Positions 47,418-55,186 of a stretch of 64,000 nt of DNA are shown here, one piece after another. The notes beneath the pieces were generated by a model, which saw only the letters and a list, made by a program, of their open reading frames with translations, was not told where the DNA came from and searched no databases. This DNA comes from an uncultured Alteromonadaceae bacterium. Lineage in GTDB: Bacteria; Pseudomonadota; Gammaproteobacteria; Enterobacterales; Alteromonadaceae. Numbering within the stretch: the first letter of the stretch is position 1; each line of letters starts with the position of its first letter. A program made the translations under genes and the position numbers. The DNA lies in the NCBI GenBank assembly GCA_947501935.1, contig CANMXU010000008.1:91373-155372 (forward strand). Direction: 5' to 3'.

Positions 47418-48288
47418 TTTCTAAGCAATTAAATTTTCTAATATACATAGCTAACAAGCTGAGTAATATTATTAGTGAAAAGCTACCACCGTGCTCAATA
47501 TAAGTGTCTACATATACTTCGGTATAGGGTTGATCAAATTCAGCACTTTCTAGCGGCAATGCATAGAGGCTATTGTTATCGTCAGAGCTGTAGGTGGCAA
47601 CTATGCTGTTATTACCTACCTGATATAAATCAATTAATACATCGTAGTGGTCAGAGCTATAGTTAGACAATAAGGTCGTGATTATTTCGTATTCATCATC
47701 GCTGTTATCACCAACAATGAGAAAGTAATCAGTCGTGAATATATGCTGCCAATTCCCACCATTTTTACTGAGATAAATATCGGCATAAACTTCGCTACTA
47801 AATATCCCGTTATAACTGTTTATGTCGGCATCAAACACTAGAGAGAAAGTTTTGAAATAACCATCACCATCAATATCTTCTTCTAAGTAGGTTTGAGCGT
47901 TATAAATCATAAACTCAACATCAAAGCTTGTAATGTAAGTTGATGCTTTAGCTTGTTTGTTTAGGCTTGTTAGCACAGCAGTGCTTTCAAGGTTACGTAG
48001 CTTTCCTGTGGCTTTACCCAATTGCTGATCAGAAATAGTGATAGCATTATTTGATAGAATTATGTTTTGTTTTAGCTCATCGTTTATCGTGCTTTTTAGT
48101 TCACCGTATGAGCTTGTTGCGAGCTGTGTTTCAACCGTTTGTGCATATTGTGCATATTGTGCGTAGCTAGGCTTTATAATTAACCAGCAGCTAATAAGTA
48201 TTAGTATTGATAATAAAGTTATGAACGCTTCTTGATAGGGCATTTTCACATTAATCATTTTAAGGTGGTTTTGTGTATAAGTTTTCAT
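47401..48288 (-). CDS. Choice-of-anchor H family protein with a GlyGly-CTERM-like tail
   Basis: The 295-residue protein has an N-terminal hydrophobic signal (about residues 20-43, ending in PSYAQYAQYAQT with a 9-bp tandem repeat), a beta-rich central domain with acidic calcium-like motifs (EEDIDGDGYFKTFSLVFDADIN), and a C terminus HGGSFSLIILLSLLAMYIRKF. That GG, hydrophobic helix and basic tail is the pattern of GlyGly-CTERM, processed by rhombosortase for surface release or anchoring. The central region resembles the choice-of-anchor H family. The ATG has AGGTAG upstream. Confidence 0.72.
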   Translation of the reverse strand: MKTYTQNHLKMINVKMPYQEAFITLLSILILISCWLIIKPSYAQYAQYAQTVETQLATSSYGELKSTINDELKQNIILSNNAITISDQQLGKATGKLRNLESTAVLTSLNKQAKASTYITSFDVEFMIYNAQTYLEEDIDGDGYFKTFSLVFDADINSYNGIFSSEVYADIYLSKNGGNWQHIFTTDYFLIVGDNSDDEYEIITTLLSNYSSDHYDVLIDLYQVGNNSIVATYSSDDNNSLYALPLESAEFDQPYTEVYVDTYIEHGGSFSLIILLSLLAMYIRKFNCLETKIPR

Positions 48289-48418
48289 AATAACTACCTG
48301 TTTATGGCTTCGATAGTAATCATTAAAACCTATTGAATATGAATGCTAACTGAATGCTGATAAAATTGATTTTGGTATTTTTTGTGCTGTTTTGGTGTGG
48401 TTTTATTGAATGTTGCTA

Positions 48419-48451
48419 TTCAGCTAAGGTTCAGTTGTGAATGTTTATACT
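48419..48451 (+). promoter_or_regulatory. Predicted response-regulator box and promoter of the PepSY operon
   Basis: TTCAGCTAAGGTTCA (48419-48433) contains TTCA repeated at 11-bp spacing, the periodicity of OmpR-family dimers, and is followed after 12 bp by TATACT. The same 15-nt box, at the same distance from TATGCT, precedes the DUF3300 gene at 51050. A transcript would start near 48458 and leave a leader of about 137 nt. Confidence 0.65.
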
Positions 48452-48563
48452 GACAATTTATAGTGAACTAGCATGCCTTTATGTATATAACCAAGTCATT
48501 CTTTTACAATATTTATTTAGCACTCAGCAAAGTTTGTATGGCTATGGTAGGCTTAAGTTAAGG

Positions 48564-48583
48564 CTAATTTAGCGCTAAATTAG
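48564..48583. repeat. Perfect 20-bp palindrome in the PepSY gene leader
   Basis: CTAATTTAGCGCTAAATTAG reads the same on both strands and ends 11 bp before the ATG, abutting the Shine-Dalgarno AGGATCAGG. It could bind a dimeric regulator or fold in the mRNA and limit ribosome access. Confidence 0.8.
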
Positions 48584-48594
48584 GATCAGGTAAT

Positions 48595-48882
48595 ATGAAA
48601 TTCATCGCGGTAACTTTATCGATTTGTTTATTTTGGGCTAGTGCTTACTGCGAAGCTGCGCCTGGTCAACATCAAAAAAAATTACCCAAACCTCAGCAAA
48701 AGTCTCTGAAGATCAAAAACTCAACTCAAGCCGCACAACTGGTGAAAAGACAAACCGGCGGACAAATCCTTAAAGTACATAAAGCTGGCCAAAAGGCTTA
48801 TCAAGTAAAAGTATTAAAAGCCGATGGCCGTATTATCTCACTCACGGTTGATGCTACTTCGGGCCGAATAAAGGGGAGGTAG
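48595..48882 (+). CDS. PepSY-domain periplasmic protein
   Basis: The 95-residue product has a signal peptide (MKFIAVTLSICLFWASAYCEA) and a C-terminal PepSY domain (about 40-95) with STQAAQLVKRQTGGQILKV and DGRIISLTVDATSGRIKGR. The linker is rich in Lys, Gln and Pro. Small PepSY proteins next to OmpR-type two-component systems are common and are thought to influence the sensor, which is an inference here. It is 3 bp upstream of the response-regulator gene. Confidence 0.87.
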   Translation: MKFIAVTLSICLFWASAYCEAAPGQHQKKLPKPQQKSLKIKNSTQAAQLVKRQTGGQILKVHKAGQKAYQVKVLKADGRIISLTVDATSGRIKGR

Positions 48883-48885
48883 TTT

Positions 48886-49560
48886 ATGCGTTTACTACTG
48901 ATTGAAGATGATAAAGTTTTACAAGAAAACCTAAAAGCACATTTGTTAGCAGAAAACTACTCGATTGACCTTGCTGGTGATGGCGAGTCGGGATTATTTC
49001 AAGGGCTAGAATATCCATACGATGCAGCTATTATTGATATTGGTTTACCAAAATTAACTGGCCTTGAAGTGATAACGTCACTACGTGAAAAAAATATCAG
49101 CTTTCCTATTATTGTGCTAACTGCACGTGGTAGTTGGCAAGATAAAGTGGCTGGTTTAGACGCAGGTGCCGATGATTACTTAACTAAACCATTCCATCCT
49201 CAAGAGCTTAGTGCCCGTTTAAATGCACTTATAAGACGCTCTGCTGGACAAGCTAGCCCTATCATTATTAACGGTCCATTGTCGCTAAATACCAGTAGTA
49301 TGCTAGTACAAATGAATGAGCAAGATATCAGCTTGAGTAGCTATGAATATAAATTACTTGAATACTTGATGATGCATATCGACGAGGTTAAATCTAAGTC
49401 AGTATTAACAGAGCATATTTATGACCAAGATTTTGACTTAGACTCTAATGTTATAGAAGTTTTTATTCGTCGTTTACGTAAAAAAATTGACCCTAACAAC
49501 GAATACGGTTTTATTGAAACGTTAAGAGGGCAAGGTTATAAACTCAGGACGTTAACTTAA
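48886..49560 (+). CDS. OmpR/PhoB-family response regulator
   Basis: The 224-residue protein has a receiver domain (residues 1-115) with the acidic pair E7/D8/D9, phosphoacceptor D51 in AAIIDIGLPKLTG, T in VLTARG and K in LTKPFHP, and a C-terminal winged-helix DNA-binding domain (about 128-222, with VIEVFIRRLRKKIDP and TLRGQGYKL). It is closest in pattern to PhoP/QseB-type regulators. It lies between the PepSY gene and its kinase, 2 bp from the latter. The shared box upstream of the operon suggests autoregulation. Confidence 0.93.
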   Translation: MRLLLIEDDKVLQENLKAHLLAENYSIDLAGDGESGLFQGLEYPYDAAIIDIGLPKLTGLEVITSLREKNISFPIIVLTARGSWQDKVAGLDAGADDYLTKPFHPQELSARLNALIRRSAGQASPIIINGPLSLNTSSMLVQMNEQDISLSSYEYKLLEYLMMHIDEVKSKSVLTEHIYDQDFDLDSNVIEVFIRRLRKKIDPNNEYGFIETLRGQGYKLRTLT

Positions 49561-49562
49561 AT

Positions 49563-51002
49563 ATGGCTTTGTTTACCAACAAGCCTTGGTTAACCATAAA
49601 AGCCATGCGAATACATTCATTAAAAGTCCGCTTGATGTTGAGCGCTTTAGTGATGTTGTTAGTGCTGATTCCTGTGGTAGGAATAACACTTAATAGCGCC
49701 TTTGATCAGCAATTAAAAATAGCCATTCAAAATGAACTTAAAGCCTATAGTTATTCAATACTTGGTGTAGCTGAAGTGGTCGATAATCAATTGTTGATGC
49801 CTGAACAGTTATTAGAAAACCAGTTTAATGTTATTCAGTCAGGCTTATATGCACTGATAACGACCAAAGGTTTGGCTGAAAAATATAGCGGCGCACAGCC
49901 TGCGAGTTCAACCAAAGTTGAGCCAGAGCTTGAAGAATCACCAAATAGTGCGTTATGGCAGTCTCGATCTTTTTTATCAATTACTCTACCAAAAGATTTA
50001 TCATCACCACTTATTGGTCAATCTTCTTTTAGTGAAGTTATTATCGAAAATAAAGCTCACTTAGCTTATAGCTTCAGTGCTAGCTTTTCGGTAAATCAGC
50101 AAGACTTCCCGATCACTTTGCATGTTATTAAAGAGCAGTCGGAATACTTAATTCTGGTGAATGAGTTCAAACAAAAAGTTTGGACTTGGCTGCTGATTTT
50201 ATTATGTATCTTTATTTTGGTACAAATTGTCTGGTTAGCCTGGACATTAAAACCACTAACAAAACTATCAGATGAATTAACTGCCGTTGAACAAGGTAAG
50301 CAAACATTGTTAACTGCTAACTATCCGCAAGAGCTCGAACAAGTTACTAAGCAGCTCAATGTACTGCTGCATACCGAACAGCAACAACGAAAACGTTATC
50401 GTAATGCCTTGGCAGACTTGGCCCACAGTTTAAAAACGCCGTTAGCGGTTATGCAAACCCAAGCTGAATTATCAACTGAGTCACTCGATCAGTTACATTT
50501 AATGAATAATATGATCGAACATCAACTTAAACGTGCGCAAAGTGCAGGAGAGTCATCATGGCATTTAGGCATCGCGGTTGATGCGGTTGTTGACAAACTT
50601 TTAAAGACTTTGGCAAAAATTTATCATAGTAAGCAATTATCTTTTAGTTGTGACATTAGCCCCAGTGCCATTTTTAAAGGAGATGAAGCTGATTTAATGG
50701 AAATATTGGGTAACTTACTTGATAACGCGTGTAAGGCAGCGAACCAAAAAGTAATTATTAGCGCCAAATGCTTAGGCAAAAAGCTAGTGATCACTATTGA
50801 GGATGATGGCGAAGGCATTGATGCTGCGCAACAAGATGACATTCTACTTCGCGGCGTACGAGCTGATACCTATCAAAAAGGCCATGGCATAGGTTTAGCA
50901 ATTGTTCGCGACTTAGTGGCAAGTTACCAAGGGGGCTTGGCAATAGAGCGCTCTAAACAATTACACGGCGCCTTATTCATTTTAACCTTTGCTATACTTT
51001 AA
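49563..51002 (+). CDS. Sensor histidine kinase of the PhoQ/QseC-like type
   Basis: The 479-residue inner-membrane kinase has membrane helices at about 20-43 and 207-228, a periplasmic sensor region of about 160 residues between them, a HAMP-like linker, a HisKA domain with phosphoacceptor H288 (LADLAHSLKTPLAV), and an ATPase domain with NLLDNACKAA, EDDGEGI and GHGIGLAIV. The sensor domain is acidic in parts (EPELEESPNS), compatible with cation or peptide sensing, but the ligand is unknown. It overlaps nothing and is 2 bp after the regulator. Confidence 0.92.
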   Translation: MALFTNKPWLTIKAMRIHSLKVRLMLSALVMLLVLIPVVGITLNSAFDQQLKIAIQNELKAYSYSILGVAEVVDNQLLMPEQLLENQFNVIQSGLYALITTKGLAEKYSGAQPASSTKVEPELEESPNSALWQSRSFLSITLPKDLSSPLIGQSSFSEVIIENKAHLAYSFSASFSVNQQDFPITLHVIKEQSEYLILVNEFKQKVWTWLLILLCIFILVQIVWLAWTLKPLTKLSDELTAVEQGKQTLLTANYPQELEQVTKQLNVLLHTEQQQRKRYRNALADLAHSLKTPLAVMQTQAELSTESLDQLHLMNNMIEHQLKRAQSAGESSWHLGIAVDAVVDKLLKTLAKIYHSKQLSFSCDISPSAIFKGDEADLMEILGNLLDNACKAANQKVIISAKCLGKKLVITIEDDGEGIDAAQQDDILLRGVRADTYQKGHGIGLAIVRDLVASYQGGLAIERSKQLHGALFILTFAIL

Positions 51003-51049
51003 CCATTCTCGAGTATCAGTTCATAAATAACGATTTAAATATTCAATTG

Positions 51050-51082
51050 TTCAGCTAAGGTTCATTTAGCTCTTGTTATGCT
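51050..51082 (+). promoter_or_regulatory. Predicted response-regulator box and promoter of the DUF3300 gene
   Basis: TTCAGCTAAGGTTCA (51050-51064) is identical to the box at 48419-48433 and is followed after the same 12 bp by TATGCT (51077-51082). Transcription would begin near 51089, 28 nt before the ATG. Confidence 0.65.
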
Positions 51083-51116
51083 AATGCCATTATGTGCGAC
51101 ATGCCTTAAGGATATT

Positions 51117-52577
51117 ATGATGAAAAAATTCCGATTGTTAGCCAACTTATTGTTAAGTATTAGTTTAAGTTGTGCAATTTTTCCTGCTTTTTCACAGCAA
51201 CCAGCAGCTAATGCTACACAAGAACAAGCTCCTTTAAAAAGCGGTTCTTATCAAGAAATTACTAGTGATAAGACTACTGCTGAAAAAAGTTCTGCAGATA
51301 AAAGCGTAACGCCTAAAAGTGCAGAGTCTGCTAAAAAGGCTGATACAGCCGATGGTGAGTTTAGTGATGATGAACTAGCACAAATGTTAGCCCCCATAGC
51401 TTTATATCCAGATAGCTTATTAACCCATGTTTTAATTGCTTCAACTTATCCTTTAGAAATTGTTGAGGCGCACCGCTGGGCTGATAAAAATAAGTCGTTA
51501 AGCAAAGAAGATAAAGTAAAAATAATTGAAGACCAAGAGTGGGAACCTAGTGTAAAAGCGATAGCACCATTTGAGCAAGTGCTAACTCGAATGAATGACG
51601 AGCTTAGTTGGACGCAAGATCTTGGTGATGCCTTTTTACAAGATGAAGAAAGGGTGCTGGCCACTATTCAAACCCTACGCGTAAAAGCAGAAGAAGCGGG
51701 GAATCTTGAGAAAATGGAAAATGTTGAAGTTACAACAGAAGACAACAACATTATTATTACACCAGTAGAAAAAGAAATTATTTATGTTCCTTATTACGAC
51801 ACTCGCTATGTTTACGGACATTGGTATTGGCATTATCCACCAGTGTATTGGCATTACCCAAGCCATCACCATGGCCCACGTGTAGTTTTTTCATGGCATC
51901 GTGGTGTACATATTTCCTTTAATTATCACTTTAGTGCTTTTCATTGGCACAAACGCCATGTTGTGGTGGTTAACCATCGTAATACTCGACACTATCGCCA
52001 TAATACCGTCATTATCAAAAGTGGCCATTCAGCGCGTTGGAAGCATAAGCCTAGTCATAGAAAAGGCGTAGCTTACCGTACACCTTCTGTGAAAAAACAT
52101 TATGGTAGTAATCGTCCAAGTACGATAAAAGTTAAGTCACATAATAGGGTGGTAACTAAATCTAGTCAGGTGAAAAAAACTAGTACTGTAAGTAAAACGC
52201 AGCAGAGCACTCATCAACGTGTTAGCCAGAACCTTGCCAATAAAAAGGCTCTACCTAAGGTTAGTCAAGCTAAGTCAAGTCAGGTGCAATCAGCTAAAGC
52301 TAAGAATGTGAATCGGGGAAGCCAACAAAATAGGATCCAACCAAATAAGAGTCAAGTAAATAAGAGTCAAGTAAATAAGGTTAATAAGGCAAAATCACAG
52401 CAGTATAAGCCAGCGGCTCAAAATAAAGCTAAGCAGTACCAAGCTCCGAAAAAGTCAGCTAAGCAGTACCAACCAAGTAGCCAGCAAAAAAGTCGTGGCG
52501 CAAGTAGTGGTCACAGTGTTTCAAGATCTAGTCAAGGTGGTCAACGAGGAAACGTAGGCCAAAATAAAAGGAATTAA
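51117..52577 (+). CDS. DUF3300 family exported protein with basic C-terminal tail
   Basis: The 486-residue product begins at ATG 51117 (AAGGAT 5 nt before), with a signal peptide (MMKKFRLLANLLLSISLSCAIFPAFS). The DUF3300 domain covers about residues 75-220, with MLAPIALYPDSLLTHVLIASTYPLEIVEAHRW and a Y-rich VPYYDTRYVYGHWYWHYPP segment. His/Trp-rich residues follow, then a strongly basic, low-complexity tail (Lys, Gln, Ser; tandem KSQVN repeats) to the C terminus, suggesting an envelope or polyanion-binding role. Its own promoter shares a box with the upstream two-component operon. Function is unknown. Confidence 0.88.
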   Translation: MMKKFRLLANLLLSISLSCAIFPAFSQQPAANATQEQAPLKSGSYQEITSDKTTAEKSSADKSVTPKSAESAKKADTADGEFSDDELAQMLAPIALYPDSLLTHVLIASTYPLEIVEAHRWADKNKSLSKEDKVKIIEDQEWEPSVKAIAPFEQVLTRMNDELSWTQDLGDAFLQDEERVLATIQTLRVKAEEAGNLEKMENVEVTTEDNNIIITPVEKEIIYVPYYDTRYVYGHWYWHYPPVYWHYPSHHHGPRVVFSWHRGVHISFNYHFSAFHWHKRHVVVVNHRNTRHYRHNTVIIKSGHSARWKHKPSHRKGVAYRTPSVKKHYGSNRPSTIKVKSHNRVVTKSSQVKKTSTVSKTQQSTHQRVSQNLANKKALPKVSQAKSSQVQSAKAKNVNRGSQQNRIQPNKSQVNKSQVNKVNKAKSQQYKPAAQNKAKQYQAPKKSAKQYQPSSQQKSRGASSGHSVSRSSQGGQRGNVGQNKRN

Positions 52578-52587
52578 CCAAGTGAGC

Positions 52588-52621
52588 AGTCGAGTAACCA
52601 CAATCATATGGTTACTCGACT
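52588..52621. terminator. Hairpin between convergent DUF3300 and Lrp-family genes
   Basis: AGTCGAGTAACCA and TGGTTACTCGACT form a perfect 13-bp stem with an 8-nt loop. No U run follows on either strand, so its terminator role is inferred from position. Confidence 0.6.
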
Positions 52622-52624
52622 AAA

Positions 52625-53092
52625 TTAACTATCAAAGTTGGGGAGAACGCCGCTACGGCTATGTTCAAAAATCAGTGAGGTTTCAACTGTGGTGACTTCT
52701 TCTCGAGATGTTATGGCATTAAACACAAACTGGCGTAAATGCTCGCTATCTTTTACTGACATATGAATAAAATAGTCAAAATTCCCACCCATATGATACA
52801 AGCTAATGATCTCAGGTAACTTCAAAAGGTCATCCCGCAATTGGTTTACTATTCGTTCTGAATAAGGCTGTAATTTAATTGCGGCTATTGCTTCAATATT
52901 TCCACCTATCGAATTGAAATTAATGTCAATAAAAGCATTTTTGATCACACCATTTTGCTTCATCCGTTTAACGCGCTCAAGACAGGTTGACGGTGCAATG
53001 CCAATTTGAGCCGCAAGTTCTTTATTGGTGATATCTGCATTTCTGTACAAAATAGTTAAAATACGTAAGTCAATATCGTCTAATTTTTTCAT
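52625..53092 (-). CDS. Lrp/AsnC-family transcriptional regulator
   Basis: The 155-residue protein has an N-terminal helix-turn-helix (about residues 4-60, LDDIDLRILTILYRNADITNKELAAQIGIAPSTCLERVKRM) and an AsnC ligand-binding RAM domain (about 68-150, with HMGGNFDYFIHM). The regulated pathway is not shown by the sequence. It is divergent from nhaA with 231 bp between the starts; these two may share control but no operator is evident. Confidence 0.93.
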   Translation of the reverse strand: MKKLDDIDLRILTILYRNADITNKELAAQIGIAPSTCLERVKRMKQNGVIKNAFIDINFNSIGGNIEAIAAIKLQPYSERIVNQLRDDLLKLPEIISLYHMGGNFDYFIHMSVKDSEHLRQFVFNAITSREEVTTVETSLIFEHSRSGVLPNFDS

Positions 53093-53323
53093 TTAATCGC
53101 CTAGCTTGCTGTATAAAGAACAATTGCTTTTAATATACACTTATTAAATACAGTTAAACTAGAAGTTTCATCAATATTTAGAATATATAACGAAAATATA
53201 TCAAGTTGCCGAATAAAGAACGATTAAGAATAAATTGTCTTTGCTTATCAGTTATCACTTGAGTTTTAGGGTTAATACGACATATTATGTCTGTTCATTA
53301 TTTTCATCCTATAAAGGAAAGTT

Positions 53324-54496
53324 ATGCCAGTTACTGCCATTCAGTCATTTTTTCAAAAAGAAGCGGCCAGCGGAATTATCTTAATGTTTACTGCTGCGCT
53401 TGCAATGATTATAGCCAATTCTCCGTTATCTCCTTGGTATGATTTATTACTTGATGTTCCCGTTGTGATTGCTGTTGGTAGTTTTGAAATTGCCAAGCCT
53501 TTATTATTGTGGATTAACGACGGTTTAATGGCGTTGTTTTTCTTTTTAGTAGGCTTAGAGCTTAAACGAGAGTTTCTTGAGGGTAATTTATCAGAGCCTG
53601 GGCAAATCACTTTGCCAGCTGTTGGCGCAATTGGTGGTATGGCAATACCAGCGTTATGTTATGCCTATTTTAATTATGACTCGCCAGAAGCGTTAAACGG
53701 CTGGGCAATTCCAACGGCCACTGATATTGCTTTTGCACTAGGAATTTTGGCCATTATTGGTAGTAAAGTTCCTTTACAATTAAAAGTATTCCTAACTTCC
53801 TTAGCTATTTTTGATGACTTAGGTGCAATTATTATTATCGCTTTATTTTATACAGAGCAATTATCCGCGTTATCGCTAATTGTTTCTGCGGTAGCTTTAG
53901 CAATACTATTTGGTTTAAATAAAAAGAATGTTACTAGTACTTCGCCTTATATTTTTATTGGCGTAGTGTTGTGGGTTGCGGTATTAAAGTCAGGTGTTCA
54001 TGCCACTTTAGCTGGGGTTTTCTTAGCTTTTTTCATTCCAATGAAAGGCAAGGATGATGAGCCATCACCATTAAAATCGTTAGAGCATAACCTGCATTCA
54101 ACGGTGGCATTTATAGTTTTACCTATTTTTGCTTTTGCAAATGCTGGGATTAGCTTAGCTGGGGTTGGTGTTGACCAAGTAATGTCGCCGGTACCTTTAG
54201 GCATTATTGTCGGTTTAGTGGTAGGCAAGCAGCTAGGCGTATTTGGTTTTTGTTTTATCGCAATTAAATTAGGCTTGGCTAAATTACCAGAGCAAGTAAA
54301 TTGGCAGCTATTATATGGTGTTGCCTTATTGTGTGGTGTCGGCTTTACCATGAGTTTATTTATTGGCTCACTTGCGTTTGAGCAAAGTCCTGACTCGCCA
54401 ATGTTTCAAGACCGTTTAGGTATTGTAATTGGTTCATTAACTTCAGGATTAGCTGGATATTTAGTTATCCGTAATGCAGTAAAGCGCCTTAGTTAA
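53324..54496 (+). CDS. nhaA: Na+/H+ antiporter NhaA
   Basis: NhaA exports Na+ in exchange for H+ and is needed at alkaline pH and high salt. The 390-residue protein has about twelve membrane helices. The ion-binding residues corresponding to E. coli Asp133, Asp163 and Asp164 are Asp134 (TATDIAFALGIL) and Asp164/165 (LAIFDDLGAII). The N-terminal LFFFLVGLELKREFLEG is characteristic. It has a Shine-Dalgarno AAGGAAAG before the ATG and a terminator after the stop. Confidence 0.96.
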   Translation: MPVTAIQSFFQKEAASGIILMFTAALAMIIANSPLSPWYDLLLDVPVVIAVGSFEIAKPLLLWINDGLMALFFFLVGLELKREFLEGNLSEPGQITLPAVGAIGGMAIPALCYAYFNYDSPEALNGWAIPTATDIAFALGILAIIGSKVPLQLKVFLTSLAIFDDLGAIIIIALFYTEQLSALSLIVSAVALAILFGLNKKNVTSTSPYIFIGVVLWVAVLKSGVHATLAGVFLAFFIPMKGKDDEPSPLKSLEHNLHSTVAFIVLPIFAFANAGISLAGVGVDQVMSPVPLGIIVGLVVGKQLGVFGFCFIAIKLGLAKLPEQVNWQLLYGVALLCGVGFTMSLFIGSLAFEQSPDSPMFQDRLGIVIGSLTSGLAGYLVIRNAVKRLS

Positions 54497-54562
54497 AAAA
54501 TTAGTTACACTAAGCCTGTTATCTTGTAGTCGCCTACTTGTATCGAACTAGGCTTTCTCGGT

Positions 54563-54596
54563 AAAATGCGGCATTATCGTCATGTCGCATTTTTTT
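54563..54596 (+). terminator. Terminator after nhaA
   Basis: AAAATGCG (54563-54570) pairs with CGCATTTT (54586-54593) around a GCAT/ATG(T) inner helix and is followed by T residues. Its position argues that epmC starts at 54608, not at the upstream in-frame ATG 54566, which lies inside the hairpin. Confidence 0.78.
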
Positions 54597-54607
54597 ATAG
54601 AGTTTTT

Positions 54608-55186
54608 ATGTCTTCTCATCAGGTAAGTCATCATTATCAAGACTTGATTGAACTTTTTAATCGCACTTTTTTTCAAAGCTATAATACAAAATTGATTAAA
54701 GGCGGCGATGAACCCATCTATATACCTGCCAGTGATAAATGCGACTATCACCAAATTATTTTTGCTCACGGATATTTTGCTAGCGCCTTACATGAAATTG
54801 CCCATTGGTGTCTTGCTGGCGAAAAACGACGTTTGTTAGAAGATTTTGGCTATTGGTATATGCCAGATGGCCGTAATGAAGTACAACAAAAAAAGTTTGA
54901 GCAGGTGGAAATAGCGCCACAGGCTATTGAGTGGGCGTTTAATGTTGCTTGCCAGAAAAAATTCAACGTATCTTCAGATAACCTCAATGGCTTTCAAGCC
55001 GATACGCAAAGCTTTAAAGCAAGTGTTCACCAGCAAGTACTGAGTTATTTAGCCAAAGGCTTTCCAGAGCGCGCCCAACAATTCATTCACGCCTTAGCTA
55101 ATTTTTATCAAAGCTCACCAGAATTAATGCCTGAACAGTTTACCTTTACGCAAACAACCAAGGAGCTTAGCTGTGAGCAAGTTTAA
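54608..55186 (+). CDS. epmC: Elongation factor P hydroxylase EpmC
   Basis: EpmC (YfcM) hydroxylates the beta-lysyl-lysine modification on EF-P. The 192-residue product has the conserved metal-binding segment HEIAHWCLAGEKRRLLEDFGYWYMPDGRN, with His and Glu ligands, and QVEIAPQAIEWAFNVACQKKF. The start at 54608 follows from the preceding terminator and the family N terminus. It overlaps the next gene by 14 bp. Confidence 0.93.
   Translation: MSSHQVSHHYQDLIELFNRTFFQSYNTKLIKGGDEPIYIPASDKCDYHQIIFAHGYFASALHEIAHWCLAGEKRRLLEDFGYWYMPDGRNEVQQKKFEQVEIAPQAIEWAFNVACQKKFNVSSDNLNGFQADTQSFKASVHQQVLSYLAKGFPERAQQFIHALANFYQSSPELMPEQFTFTQTTKELSCEQV

Larger units (their letters stand above)
48289..48594. other. 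Divergent promoter region before the PepSY gene
   Basis: This 306-bp region separates the anchor-H gene from the PepSY gene. It contains a predicted response-regulator box at 48419-48433 with a TATACT -10 at 48446-48451 and a perfect 20-bp palindrome at 48564-48583. No further gene is seen. Confidence 0.7.

Noticed and set aside
48345..48364. A further response-regulator half-site (ACTGAATGCTGATAAAAT) upstream of 48419
   Set aside because: It shares only TGAAT with the inverted form of the box; similarity is too weak.
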